A DNA stretch of 64,000 nt, taken from positions 62,001-126,000 of the forward strand of contig CAWCMK010000003.1 of assembly GCA_963796705.1 (NCBI GenBank). Reading direction: 5' to 3'. A model generated the notes under the pieces. The model made no database searches and had not been told where the DNA came from. It saw nothing but the letters and a program-made list of their open reading frames with translations. Numbering within the stretch: the stretch's first letter is position 1; each line of letters begins with the position of its first letter. This DNA comes from VRUE01 sp963796705. GTDB lineage: Bacteria; Actinomycetota; Thermoleophilia; Solirubrobacterales; 70-9. The position numbers and the translations under genes are program-made. Below are positions 13,207 through 21,868 of this stretch, in pieces.

Positions 13207-13345
13207 ATCTCCCGAGCCGAGCACCGAAAGTCGATATCCCCCGCGGCTCGGCACCGGTCACATGCCGCGGCCGCGAGGAGACGGTGTCGTTCGTCATCCA
13301 CGAGTATCTGAAGCCGATGCTGATTCGAGCGCAGCCGAGGGCAGA

Positions 13346-13849
13346 TCAGGTCTGGGATGATTCCTTGCTCGATTCGGAGCTGCTCCCATGCGCCTCACCG
13401 CGACGCAGGAGAAAGATCGCGGCGCCAAACGCGAACGCCAGAAGGGCCAGCATTCCCAGCTCGAGCAGCAGGTTCGTAAGGGGGCGTCCCGAGCTCTGCT
13501 CAACCTGGGCCGTGACGACGACCACGCGTCGCACCACGGCGATCAGACCGACCAGGAGGAAGGGCTCCGCATGGATGTCGCCCTCATAGAGCACGATTCG
13601 CAGGGTGTGGAGGAGCTCGGCGACGATCAGCAGGAGAAGGATCCGATCGAGAACCAGAAGCCCGATCGTGACCGGGTCGGTGCCGTCCCGGATGCCATTG
13701 ACCAGCTCTTCGACCGTACCGACGGTAACCCCGATCGCCGCGACGATGAGCAACAGCCCGACGACGATGTAGACCGCCTCCTGGATGAGGCCCAGGCTCC
13801 CCATCACCAGTTTGGGACGACCACTCGGGGGGAGCCTGAGAGGCGTCAT
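13346..13849 (-). CDS. PsiE-like small integral membrane protein
   Basis: Predicted inner-membrane protein of about 167 residues with four hydrophobic segments. They are an N-terminal helix (AVYIVVGLLLIVAAIGVTVG), ILLLLIVAELLHTLRIVL, FLLVGLIAVVRRVVVVTA and LLELGMLALLAFAFGAAIFL. The pattern of a short loop with GDIHAEPFLLVGLIAVVRR between helices matches the phosphate-starvation-inducible PsiE family as I remember it; the molecular role of that family is not established. The tail is hydrophilic and Ser-rich. Start choice is uncertain: ATG at 13849 and ATG at 13804 both lack a clear ribosome site, and an upstream extension to 13966 is possible but unlike the family. It shares strand with the left array but is separated from it by the dyad-containing gap. 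Confidence 0.6.
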   Translation of the reverse strand: MTPLRLPPSGRPKLVMGSLGLIQEAVYIVVGLLLIVAAIGVTVGTVEELVNGIRDGTDPVTIGLLVLDRILLLLIVAELLHTLRIVLYEGDIHAEPFLLVGLIAVVRRVVVVTAQVEQSSGRPLTNLLLELGMLALLAFAFGAAIFLLRRGEAHGSSSESSKESSQT

Positions 13850-14041
13850 GCGGTGCGGCCCAACCGATTGGCCCAGCGACCGTAGCCGAGGAGCGTCAGG
13901 TGCTCCCTCATGGGATAGAAGAGTAGCCCCTGCGCCCGAGGCATCCGCGCACATCCGTGAGAACACTCTCAGCAGGTCATTACCAGGCTGTTAGGTGCAG
14001 TTGGCGGACCTTTTAGAGCACCACCAGAGCATCCGCCCTGC

Positions 14042-14818
14042 ATGGGCAAACTGGCACCACAGGCGGCCGGGTCCGATGCCCATGGGCAATCCCTTGGGCA
14101 TGATCGAGGCTCCTGGCGGCGCTGGCCGCTGCCATCTCTCAATAAGGATTGGGATCGACACGTTGCCCACGCCGACGAGCTCTCAAAGACGCCGGGGTTC
14201 CAACTGCTGCGCGAGGAGATTTTCACCAGGGCTCAGCCGACCAGCGACGATCGCGCGCTCGACGTCGGCACAGGGACGGGGCTCCTGGCCCTGCCGCTGG
14301 CGCAGATGGCGGACTGGGTGTGGGCGATCGATATCTCCCCGGCGATGATCAACTGCCTGAGCTCTCGAGCGGCTGCGATGGGCCTCGACAATCTTCAGAC
14401 GGCCGTCGTCTCGGCAACGAGACTGCCGTTGGCCGAGGACTCGATCGACCTGGCCGTCTCCAACTACTGTTTCCACCATCTCTCCCCGGCCGGAAAGCGG
14501 GCTGCAGCGGCGGAGATCCATCGGGTGCTGAGACCCGGCGGGCGTCTAGTCTTTGCAGACATGATGTTCGCCTTCAGACCATCCAATCAGCGTGATCGGG
14601 AGGTCATCGCGAGCAAGATCCGGGCGATGGTGAGCCGCGGACCCGCAGGCCTCTGGCGTCTTACCAAGACGGGATTTCGGGTCATCACCCTCACCGGCGA
14701 GCGCCCGGCGCCACCGGAGTGGTGGCATCGGGCGCTTGAGGAGGCGGGCTTTGTCGAGGTCGATGTTGAGCCGCTGACGCACGAGGGTGGCATTGCGGTT
14801 GCCCGCAAGTCGGGATGA
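14042..14818 (+). CDS. class I SAM-dependent methyltransferase
   Basis: Probable soluble methyltransferase of about 258 residues. Motif I is DVGTGTGLLALPLA, followed by the acidic end of strand 2 (WAIDISPAMI), a NYCFHHL post-motif and the HRVLRPGGRLVFADMM segment typical of the UbiE/Methyltransf_11 group. The substrate cannot be read from the sequence. The true start may be later than 14042, because the first 30 residues look unlike the family and no ribosome site is visible. The stop overlaps the next start as ATGA, suggesting translational coupling with the C39-like peptidase gene downstream. Confidence 0.75.
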   Translation: MGKLAPQAAGSDAHGQSLGHDRGSWRRWPLPSLNKDWDRHVAHADELSKTPGFQLLREEIFTRAQPTSDDRALDVGTGTGLLALPLAQMADWVWAIDISPAMINCLSSRAAAMGLDNLQTAVVSATRLPLAEDSIDLAVSNYCFHHLSPAGKRAAAAEIHRVLRPGGRLVFADMMFAFRPSNQRDREVIASKIRAMVSRGPAGLWRLTKTGFRVITLTGERPAPPEWWHRALEEAGFVEVDVEPLTHEGGIAVARKSG

Positions 14819-15868
14819 GCGATCGCGGTCGCTCGCTCCCCTCAGCCGGTGAGTCACGGCGCCGGGGGGCGGCGCGAGCAGCACCAAGTGACGCCGCGCA
14901 CTCCCGGGGCCGCCCCGCCTCCCAGATCATTCGGCGTCGTCGGATCGTCGCTGTTGGCACGCTGCTTTTGATCGTCGCCGGGGTCGCGCTGGCGGCATCT
15001 GATCTCGGCGGGCCCGCTCGGTCCTCCGGACCCGCGGGCCAGGTGGCCGAAGCTCCCGAACAGAGCCTTCGCATAGTGCTCGGCGGTCGAACGCTTGCCG
15101 AACGACCGACAGACCAGCTGGGTCGGATGCGATCCCAGGCCGCCCTGGTCAGGCTGGTGCCGACGACGACCGAGCTGAGGCGAGGCCGGAGCGACGATCA
15201 CCCTGCAGACCAACCGCCGGGGGCTGGTCACAGACATTCATCGCGCGGTCGCGACCGGTGGCGGGACGATCGTCGTCCCAGAGGAAGCGATCGCATCCAG
15301 GATCCGGCTCCCGCTCATCAAGCAGACCCTTCAGGACGACTGTGAGGCCACGGCCCTATCGATGCTCTTGAGCTTCGACGGGAAACAGGTCGGTCAGCTG
15401 CAGCTACAAACTCGGGTCGCTCACAGCGCCCCCCTCGATCCCCGCCAGGGACCCGACGGGGAGATCTGGGGCGACCCCAGCGTCGGGTTCGTCGGCCGCG
15501 CGGATGGCGGCGGGCCGGCGGGTGGGTTCGGTGTCTATCAGGGCCCGATCGCGGCCCTGGCCCGTCGAGAAGGGGTTGCCGTACACGATCTGAGCAGGAG
15601 GCGTCCTGAACAGCTGTACCGCACGCTGCTCTCCGGTCGACCGGTGATGGTCTGGGTGGCGCTCTCCGAAGGTCCGTATGCGAGTTGGCATTCGCCCTCC
15701 GGCAAGATCGTTGAGGTCAACTATGGCGAGCACGCGGTCGTCCTCACCGGGGTCAGCAAGGGCGAGGTCAGGGTGAATGATCCGCTCTCCGGTCAGCGGC
15801 TGGTATGGCCAAAGAGCCAGTTCGAGACGATGTGGACCTCGCTCGGTCGCCGAGCCCTGGCGGCCTAG
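14815..15868 (+). pseudogene. C39-like cysteine peptidase, frameshifted
   Basis: Membrane-anchored papain-fold protein split over two frames. The first frame, from the ATG at 14815, has a basic N-terminus and one membrane segment (TLLLIVAGVALAASDLG). Near 15180-15190 the frame changes. Read in the second frame the protein continues as TITLQTNRRGLVTDIHRAVA and then LIKQTLQDDCEATALSMLL. This resembles the Peptidase_C39_2 family, with the nucleophile Cys at 15341-15343, His in YGEHAVVLTGV and Asp in VNDPLSG, so all three triad residues survive. One base change would restore a protein of about 350 residues. It could be a recent null allele or a sequencing error. Confidence 0.65.
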
Positions 15869-15960
15869 GATCGCTTCGCCCAGCCTCCGCCGCGAGAGAC
15901 CGAGGGTCGGATCGAAAAGGAAGCGAGGGAATGTCGGTCAGGCGCCGGGCCACGAGAGCC

Positions 15961-15985
15961 TCACCATTTCTCCCACTCCTCGGTG
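15961..15985 (-). repeat. 25-base copy of the tetR 3' end
   Basis: These 25 bases are identical to the last 25 bases, stop codon included, of the tandem TetR gene at 18459-18483. A third, slightly diverged copy begins at 16694. Here homology ends after the 25 bases. It lies just upstream of the Phd-RelE pair. The rest of 15869-16107 shows no gene. Confidence 0.7.
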
Positions 15986-16107
15986 CGGTTATGGACGATC
16001 AAAAACACCGACGGCCCGACAAAGGTGCAGCAAAGGCCCCAATGCCATTGTGACGCAAGAAGAGATAACTGTTGTGCTTGGCGGGGATGATGACTAGAAT
16101 CTTGGTC

Positions 16108-16398
16108 ATGTCAGAGACCCTGCCGCTCTCATACGTGAAGGCGCACCTCTCCGAGTTGACCGACAGGGTCGAGGGCGAGCACGAGCGGGTGGTGGTAACG
16201 CGCCAGGGCCGCCCGGCGGCGGTGCTGGTCAGCCCGGAGGACCTGGAGAGCCTCGAAGAGACGCTGGCGGTGCTCTCCGACTCGGCGCTGATGGCGCGGA
16301 TTCGCGAGGGTAAGAAGGCAGCGGCGGCCGGCGAGACGTCCTCGTTGGAGGAGGTCGAAGCCGACCTGCATGAGCGGCGGCCGGACCTCGGCGGTTGA
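16108..16398 (+). CDS. Phd/YefM-type antitoxin
   Basis: Antitoxin of 96 residues. The N-terminus SYVKAHLSELTDRVE followed by RVVVTRQGRPAAVLVSPEDL is the Phd/YefM DNA-binding fold. The C-terminus (ALMARIREGKKAAAAGE) is the toxin-binding tail. ATG at 16108 is chosen because the residues just upstream do not belong to the family. The toxin gene begins directly after its stop (TGAATG), so the two are one operon. By family knowledge the antitoxin binds its own promoter alone and with toxin. The pair lies between two copies of the tetR 3' end. Confidence 0.85.
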   Translation: MSETLPLSYVKAHLSELTDRVEGEHERVVVTRQGRPAAVLVSPEDLESLEETLAVLSDSALMARIREGKKAAAAGETSSLEEVEADLHERRPDLGG

Positions 16399-16665
16399 AT
16401 GGGGGCGTGGCGGCTGGAGGTCGCCGCCCCGGCGCGTCGCGATCTGCTGAGCTTGCCCGAGCGCTATGCCGCGGCGATTGTGGCGCTGCTGCCTGAGATC
16501 GCCGCCAACCCGAGGCGCCGGGGTAAGCCGCTGCGCTTCGAGCTGGCGGGAAAGTGGGTGGCGCGGCGCGGGCCCTACCGGGTGATCTACGAGGTCGACG
16601 AGAAGGCGCGCACGGTCACGGTTCTGAGCGTCGCCCACCGCTCCGACGCCTACAGGCGGCGCTGA
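16399..16665 (+). CDS. RelE/ParE-superfamily toxin
   Basis: Toxin of 88 residues with the RelE fold. It has ARRDLLSLPERYAAAIVALL helices, a LRFELAGKWVARRGPYRVIY core and the C-terminal TVLSVAHRSDAYR strand. The basic residues (R in GPYRVIY, and HR near the end) match the usual RelE mRNA-cleavage surface. Whether this one is a ribosome-dependent nuclease or a gyrase poison of ParE type cannot be told from sequence. It follows the antitoxin stop with no gap. Confidence 0.85.
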   Translation: MGAWRLEVAAPARRDLLSLPERYAAAIVALLPEIAANPRRRGKPLRFELAGKWVARRGPYRVIYEVDEKARTVTVLSVAHRSDAYRRR

Positions 16666-16693
16666 GCCCGTCCCGAGGGCGCTGGGGGTCGCC

Positions 16694-16885
16694 TCACCAT
16701 TTCTCGGACTCCTCGGTGGGGCGCTGGTAGGTGGGCTCGGCGCCGTTGAAGGGTGCAAGGGTGAGGTAGGTCGCGGTCGGGACGAGCTCGGGCATCGACT
16801 TGGACCCCTTGCGCTTGACCTGCTCGTGGATCCGGGCGTAGATGGCGCCGCCGATCGCCTCGGCGGCGATCTGACCACGTCGATG
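16694..16885 (-). pseudogene. C-terminal remnant of the tandem TetR regulator
   Basis: About 62 codons match the C-terminus of the TetR protein at 18459-19754. EAIGGAIYARIHEQVKRKGS aligns with its EAIGGAIYALIHEQVKRKGS, and the ending EESEKW aligns with EEWEKW. No HTH or ligand domain remains. It lies between the Phd-RelE pair and the first VapBC pair. It is therefore a duplicated 3' end rather than an independent gene. Confidence 0.75.
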
Positions 16886-16926
16886 ATGCATCATGACAGC
16901 ATGAATATCGCTGCTAAGATGCCTCG

Positions 16927-17190
16927 ATGCGCACGACTGTCACCCTCGACCCCGACGTCGCGGCAAAGCTCAAGCAGATCGCCCGCGACCGGGGAATCTC
17001 CTTCAAGGAGGCCCTGAACAGCAGCGTGCGGCGGGGAATCGAGAGCAGGCCGGCAAAGTCCCGGCCCTACCGCTTTCCAGCGGCTCAGCGCCTGGACGCG
17101 AGACCCGGAGTCAACCTCGACAAGGCCCTGCGGCTGGCCGGCGAAATGGAAGACGCCGAGATCGTCCGCAAGCTTACGCTGGGCAAGTGA
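16927..17190 (+). CDS. vapB: VapB-type ribbon-helix-helix antitoxin
   Basis: Antitoxin of 87 residues. MRTTVTLDPDVAAKLKQIAR is a ribbon-helix-helix beta strand plus helix, followed by GISFKEALNSSVRRGI. The C-terminal part (LDKALRLAGEMEDAEIVRKL) should wrap the toxin. Its stop overlaps the toxin start as GTGA. A short AT-richer stretch upstream (16880-16920, with repeated ATGATGCATCATGAC-like bases) may hold the operator. The gene symbol is by family. Confidence 0.8.
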   Translation: MRTTVTLDPDVAAKLKQIARDRGISFKEALNSSVRRGIESRPAKSRPYRFPAAQRLDARPGVNLDKALRLAGEMEDAEIVRKLTLGK

Positions 17191-17615
17191 AGCTGCCCGA
17201 CGTCAACCTTCTGATCCACACGGCAGATGAGTCCTCTCGCCACCATGAGCGGGCCAGATCGTGGTTGGGAGGGCTTCTCTCCGGGACTGAGGAGGTTGGC
17301 TTCGCCTGGCTCGCCCTGCTCGGCTTCGTCCGCATCTCGACCAATCCGGCGCCTTTTGAGCATCCCCTCTCCCCCACCCGGGCCTTCGAATACGTCGAGA
17401 GCTGGCTCGGTCAACCGGTCGCGACGATCGTCGATCCAGGCCCCGAGCACGCCGCCATCCTGCGGAGACTGCTCGAGCCGCTCGGCACCGCCGGCAATCT
17501 GACCAGCGACGCCCACCTCGCGGCCCTGGCGATCGAGCACGGAGCCGAGCTCTGCTCGCGTGACCCCGACTTCGCCCGCTTTGCGGGCCTGCGCTGGACC
17601 GACCCGCTCCGTTAA
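17187..17615 (+). CDS. vapC: VapC-type PIN-domain toxin
   Basis: PIN-domain ribonuclease of 142 residues starting at GTG 17187. The acidic metal-binding residues are in LPDVNLLIHT, in the EVGFAWLALLGF helix and in LTSDAHLAALAIEHG, with SRDPDFARF near the end. This is the long VapC subgroup whose members cut tRNA or rRNA; the target here is unknown. It overlaps vapB by four bases. Confidence 0.85.
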   Translation: MKLPDVNLLIHTADESSRHHERARSWLGGLLSGTEEVGFAWLALLGFVRISTNPAPFEHPLSPTRAFEYVESWLGQPVATIVDPGPEHAAILRRLLEPLGTAGNLTSDAHLAALAIEHGAELCSRDPDFARFAGLRWTDPLR

Positions 17616-17740
17616 GCGGCGCTGGTGCGTGCCGCCTCGCCCCCGCCCCCCGGACGTCATAGGCGGGTGACGCGGTCAGGCACAATTGAGTTCGGACGGC
17701 CGAGCTGAGTGGCGCCATTCTGGCGCTACACTCAAGCCAT

Positions 17741-17971
17741 ATGCCCAGCGTCCAGATAAAGAACGTCCCGCCCGATGTCCATCGGATCCTGCGCCAGCGC
17801 GCGGCAAGCGCAGGTCAGTCCCTGCAGGAGTACCTGCTGGCCCAGCTCACCCAGCAAGCACAGGAAGAATCCCTCGATGAGGTGCTTGACCGCGCCGGCG
17901 GCCGAGCAGGCGGCTCGCTCGACCTCGCCTATGCATCGGAGACGCTGCGGGCCGAGCGCGAGCGCCCGTGA
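17741..17971 (+). CDS. FitA/VapB-like antitoxin, second VapBC pair
   Basis: Antitoxin of 76 residues. MPSVQIKNVPPDVHRILRQR followed by GQSLQEYLLAQL is the Arc/FitA ribbon-helix-helix pattern. The stop overlaps the toxin start as GTGA, the same arrangement as the pair before it. The gap 17616-17740 shows no gene; its 3' part, ending in an AT-richer patch before the ATG, should contain the promoter. Confidence 0.8.
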   Translation: MPSVQIKNVPPDVHRILRQRAASAGQSLQEYLLAQLTQQAQEESLDEVLDRAGGRAGGSLDLAYASETLRAERERP

Positions 17972-18375
17972 TCGTTGTCGACGCCTCTGTGCTGGCACCA
18001 GCTCTTGCGGACGACGGCGCCGACGGCAATCGGGCGAGGGAGCGGCTGCGAGGAGAGAGACTGAGCGCCCCTGAGCTCGTCGACCTTGAGGTCCTTTCGA
18101 CCATGCGGCGGGCGGCCCGCGCCGGCAGGCTGAACAAAAAACGGTCCGCCGAGGCGCTCGGAGACCTGACGAGACTGCCTCTTCAGCGAGCCCCGCACCT
18201 GCCACTGCTGGATCGCGTTTGGGAGCTGCGCGACAACCTCAGTGCGTACGACGCGGCCTACGTTGCCCTGGCGGAGGCTCTTGATGCCCTGCTCGTGACG
18301 GCAGATGGTTCGGTGCAGAGAGCCGCGGGCGTTCGCTGCAAGGTCGAGGTGTTGAGCGAGGTTCGGGAGCGATAG
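17968..18375 (+). CDS. vapC: VapC-type PIN-domain toxin, second pair
   Basis: PIN-domain ribonuclease of 135 residues starting at GTG 17968. Acidic residues are in IVVDASVLAPAL, LVDLEVLSTMRR, SAYDAAYVALAEAL and LLVTADG, so the full metal-binding set is present. It belongs to the FitB-like short VapC group and should be bound by the antitoxin it overlaps. It ends 84 bases before the end of the tandem tetR gene, which runs convergently. Confidence 0.85.
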   Translation: MIVVDASVLAPALADDGADGNRARERLRGERLSAPELVDLEVLSTMRRAARAGRLNKKRSAEALGDLTRLPLQRAPHLPLLDRVWELRDNLSAYDAAYVALAEALDALLVTADGSVQRAAGVRCKVEVLSEVRER

Positions 18376-18458
18376 GGGCGCTGCGGCTCGGGTGGGGCCG
18401 GCTCTCGTTCAGGTTGGACCGAAGCCCGGCCGAGGGTCGGCCTGCCAGACGAGCCGAC

Positions 18459-19754
18459 TCACCATTTCTCCCACTCCTCGGTGGCGCGCTCGTAGGCGCT
18501 CTGGGCGCCGATGAAGGGGGCGAGGGTGAGGTAGGTGGCGGTCGGAGCGAGTTCGGGCATCGACTCGGACCCCTTGCGCTTCACCTGCTCGTGGATCAGG
18601 GCATAGATCGCGCCCCCGATCGCCTCGGCGGCGATCGGGGGGACGTCGGGAGCGACCTCGTAACCGGGGACTAGCAGGGCCTCCAGGCCCTCCATGACGC
18701 GGTCGCGGGTCTCAAGCGCCCGCCGCCCGGCGGTGTACATCTCGACGGCGCCAAGGCGGGTGTACTCGGGCTCTTCGATGCCGAAGGCGAACATCGCCTC
18801 ATAGGCGCCGCGGACCGACTCCTCCCAACTGTTGGCACGGCGAAAGGCCGGCAGCACCCCGGCGAGCATCTGCGAGGCACCGCTGTCGAGGGCGGCGAGG
18901 AAAGCATCCTCCTTCGAGTCAAAATGGCCATAAAAAACGCGTTGAGAGGTTTCCGCGCGTTTGACGATTTCGGCGACGGTGCTCGCCTGGTAGCCCTGCT
19001 CTGAGACGAGGGCGGCGAGGGCCCGCAGGACCCGCTCGGGCGGATTGGCAACGGCCTGGCGTTCCTCGAAGGAACGGGATTTGCGGCCGCGGCGGCGGGG
19101 GGCATCGAGCGCTCCGGGGGGAGCCGAGTAGGAGAGGGCCCAGTCGGAGATCCCCTCGGCGAGGTGGGGCAAGGCGTCGGCTTCGTTGTTATAGAGGCGC
19201 TTTTGGATCACCTTCTGAAAGCCACCGAGCAGCGCCCGGACGATCTCGGGGGGCATGCCCTTTTTGCCCGGCATGTGGTTGAGCTCGCCGTGGACGAAGC
19301 TCTCGAAGGTGTCAAAGACGCGCTCGACCTCGGCCTCACCCTCGCGACCGGCAGCGTAGACCTCAATGAAGGCCAGCTTCGAGGCGGCGGGTTGCTCGGC
19401 GACCAGGGTGAGGAAGGCTTCGATCGCCTGGCGCATGCGCGCCTCGCCGCTGGGCGCGTCCTCGGCGCGTTCGATCAGGCGGATCGTCGGCTCGAGGAGC
19501 GCGTCCAACGCCGAAAGCAGGCACTCCTGCTTGTCGGCGAAGTGTTCATAGAAAGCCGCCCTGGAGACGCCGGCGAGCTGGACGAGGTCGGAGATGCGGG
19601 TCGCCTCATAACCGCGCTCGGAGGCGATCGCGACCAGGGCGCCGAAGAGCCGCTCGCGTTGGGAGCGCTCGGACTCCTCGGGCACGTTGCCGCGCCCGGG
19701 TCGCATGCGTTTATCGCGCAGAGCGTCGGCGTCCCCCCAGGGTGTGCGGACCAT
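18459..19754 (-). CDS. tandem TetR-family regulator (two TetR units in one chain)
   Basis: Transcription regulator of about 431 residues, roughly twice the usual TetR length. The first HTH is near residues 35-86 (ATRISDLVQLAGVSRAAFYE, then HFADKQECL). The second lies just past the middle (ASTVAEIVKRAETSQRVFYG, then HFDSKEDAF). Each is followed by its own helical ligand region. A basic linker (APRRRGRKSRSFEE) joins them. The start is set at ATG 19754, because VRTPWGD followed by RMRPGRG is how I recall related proteins beginning; 19811 and 19706 are alternatives. Two operator-binding domains in cis could let one chain act like a dimer. Ligand and targets are unknown. Copies of its 3' end recur at 15961 and 16694. 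Confidence 0.8.
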   Translation of the reverse strand: MVRTPWGDADALRDKRMRPGRGNVPEESERSQRERLFGALVAIASERGYEATRISDLVQLAGVSRAAFYEHFADKQECLLSALDALLEPTIRLIERAEDAPSGEARMRQAIEAFLTLVAEQPAASKLAFIEVYAAGREGEAEVERVFDTFESFVHGELNHMPGKKGMPPEIVRALLGGFQKVIQKRLYNNEADALPHLAEGISDWALSYSAPPGALDAPRRRGRKSRSFEERQAVANPPERVLRALAALVSEQGYQASTVAEIVKRAETSQRVFYGHFDSKEDAFLAALDSGASQMLAGVLPAFRRANSWEESVRGAYEAMFAFGIEEPEYTRLGAVEMYTAGRRALETRDRVMEGLEALLVPGYEVAPDVPPIAAEAIGGAIYALIHEQVKRKGSESMPELAPTATYLTLAPFIGAQSAYERATEEWEKW

Positions 19755-19811
19755 TCCGGGACCACCATAACCCGGTACGGAAAGCTCGCGAATTGCCGTT
19801 CTAGAGCCCAT

Positions 19812-20202
19812 TTCTTGCGGTATGGAGCGGGACGATTTCTCTCCTCTGAATACCGCCTCCCGAGGGCACTGTAACCGCAGCTCGCCGAGGTGTAAAGGCG
19901 TCTTAATGGCGCGAGGGGGTTCTCTTAGCTGCGACCCTCGAAGATGGGTTCGCGATACGCGGCAGTTCCTAAGAGACGCTGATGGCTATTCGAGCGGAAC
20001 TGCGCGGCTGAGCGGCGAAGCCCGAGAATCGGCTCCGCGCGACCTCGAGCTCGAGTGACGGGAATCCGAGTTCGAAAGGTCGTGAGCTCGTGTGGGGGCT
20101 GAGATCGCAGGCTGCCGATATGGCGTAGCGGGATGCTGGCGTGCTGCTCATTTCGAATTGGCCAAAGCTTCGAGCGCAGAGATCGACGGGGCGAAGAAGT
20201 AC
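19812..20202. other. intergenic stretch
   Basis: Upstream region of the TetR gene. I see no convincing gene. GTACCGGGTTATGG around 19762-19775 on the minus strand could contain an extended -10 element for tetR, but this is weak. Confidence 0.4.
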
Positions 20203-20438
20203 TCACCCGCGGTGACGTTGACGAGCGCCGGACCGAGGGTGAAGGGGTGGACCCCGCTGCTGGTTTTCAGCGAGGCCTACCTGGTGGGGCGGGTACCGGC
20301 GCAGCGGCGCGGGGTGACCGTGCTGCCGGCACGGATGCTGGCGGGCTATCTGGAGCGACGGCGGACGCGATGACGGTGGAGGAAGCGCGGAGCGTAGCGC
20401 AGAGGTTGGTGGGGGCAGTGGCGGCAGCCGACCGCTGA
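20203..20438 (+). pseudogene. possible C-terminal fragment of a NERD-like protein
   Basis: Two short frames join near 20370. The first ends GWTPLLVFSEAYLVGRVPAQ, RRGVTVLPARMLAGYLERR. The second goes on MTVEEARSVAQRLVGAV. The order 'public-value strand, RGVTVLPARxLAxYL, short C-terminal helix' resembles the end of nuclease-related NERD proteins as I remember them. No upstream portion was recognised. It may be only a remnant; confidence is low. Confidence 0.35.
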
Positions 20439-20611
20439 GTGTGGCGGCGCGGCGGCGGCCGTCAATCGGCTCGGAGGACGAACGCTGCGGGGGTTGATTG
20501 CCGCCGCCGTGCCGCAGTTTTGTCAGGCAGGTCGGGGGGCCGTGTAGCCGGAAGGTGAGCGTCGAGGAGCGATCTGGCGAGGAGCTCCGGGCAGTAGTGA
20601 GCACCGGGCGC

Positions 20612-21868
20612 TCAGGAGGCGGCGGCGCTCTGGTGCTCCTCGCGTTCTCGCTGGCGGCGCTGCTTGAAGGGCAGGACCGGGAGCCCCCAGCGGGCGCAGC
20701 CGAGGCCTTCCGCGTGAGGCAGCAACGGCCAGCCACGCGGGGGCCATTCGCCGCTCGGCATCGCCGCCGCCAGCTGCCAGACCAGATCGGGATACCCACC
20801 TTCCTTCGCCATCTCTCGCAGGATCGCCCAGTGCCTGGCGCTCGCCATCGCCCTTTCGGCTTCCGCGGCTCCGGCTCGGTCGCCGGTACTGCGGGCCTCT
20901 CCCCACTGGCGGAACCACAGGCAGGAGACGATGCCCGCCACCGAGGCGCCCACCTGGTAGCGGTTGGTGGTCAGGCCTTCGTCGGGGATCTGCGACGGGC
21001 TGAAGCCCCTGGGGACCGGGATCCCCTGGAGCATTTCGCGCACCGCGGCGTCGTGGTCGGCGGCCTTGACGACCTTCGCCGGCATCGCCTGGAGCCAGGT
21101 CTGCGAGTCCACCCGGGTGAGCCAGCCCAGCCGTTCTTCGAACGCCGGCAGGCTGGGCACCCAGGCGCGCATTTCGAGTCCGTACCCGCCTTCCTTCCAG
21201 ATCGCGGCCATCTCGCGATCGCCCGGACCGCCCGATTCGATCAGCGTTTTTCGGCCCGCCCTTTCAATGTAGAAGGAGGCTTCGGCCCTGGTATTGACAA
21301 GGGCCGTGGTTTCGAGAACGGACACCCTTTTCAGCTGCCCGGCGACGGGGCCCGGAAACTCCAGCTTGCCGTGGCGCCAGCTCAGTTCCACTTTGCGTTG
21401 GCGGACGGCCTTCGGCGCCATTCTGGTTACGACACCGTCGCCCGAGACCGTGGTGCTTTCGTATGGAATCGCCGGCCCGGTGACGAATTCCATCGACCCT
21501 TCGCCCTCGCTGCCGCGCGGCCGGTACGGGCCTCCCGGCGCCTCGTAGACGTCCTGGACGCGCCAGCCGGGACCTTCGAGTAAGAGCAGCGGCGTCGATT
21601 CGGCGAAGCGGACGAGCTCGGCTCCGTAGGCTGGCGCCGGCGCCGAGCCGCCGGCAGCGGTGAGCAAGACGGCTGCGAGGCCGGCGAGGGCGGCCGCCGT
21701 AGTCGAGCCGAGCAAGAGTCGAGCGCGGGGCCATGAACGGCGTCCCGGACCTGGGGGCTGGGGTCCGTCGAGCTCCCGCTGAAGCTGGGCGCGCGCGCTG
21801 CGCACCTCCTCGGCTGAAGGTCCCGGGAGGCCGCTGCGGAAGGCTCGTAGCTCGTCGAACTCAGGCAT
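20612..21868 (-). CDS. CU044_5270-like membrane partner of the ECF sigma factor
   Basis: Single-pass membrane protein of about 418 residues. A cytoplasmic N-terminus of about 45 residues (MPEFDELRAFRSGLPGPSAE) is followed by one helix (LLGSTTAAALAGLAAVLLTA) and a large extracytoplasmic region. This layout, and its position directly after an ECF sigma gene, match the CU044_5270 family. In function it may be an anti-sigma factor, but no HxxxCxxC zinc motif is present. The ATG at 21868 overlaps the sigma stop by eight bases (ATGCCTGA), so translation is probably coupled. The C-terminus is basic (FKQRRQREREEHQ). Confidence 0.65.
   Translation of the reverse strand: MPEFDELRAFRSGLPGPSAEEVRSARAQLQRELDGPQPPGPGRRSWPRARLLLGSTTAAALAGLAAVLLTAAGGSAPAPAYGAELVRFAESTPLLLLEGPGWRVQDVYEAPGGPYRPRGSEGEGSMEFVTGPAIPYESTTVSGDGVVTRMAPKAVRQRKVELSWRHGKLEFPGPVAGQLKRVSVLETTALVNTRAEASFYIERAGRKTLIESGGPGDREMAAIWKEGGYGLEMRAWVPSLPAFEERLGWLTRVDSQTWLQAMPAKVVKAADHDAAVREMLQGIPVPRGFSPSQIPDEGLTTNRYQVGASVAGIVSCLWFRQWGEARSTGDRAGAAEAERAMASARHWAILREMAKEGGYPDLVWQLAAAMPSGEWPPRGWPLLPHAEGLGCARWGLPVLPFKQRRQREREEHQSAAAS

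Noticed and set aside
15961..18483. tetR 3' end copies as phage or ICE attachment sites
   Set aside because: No integrase or tRNA gene is present, and copy lengths differ widely; recombination scars fit better.
20498..21583. 361-codon plus-strand frame opposite the ECF partner gene
   Set aside because: Shadow frame with no recognisable domain; the minus-strand gene overlaps the sigma gene as a coupled pair.
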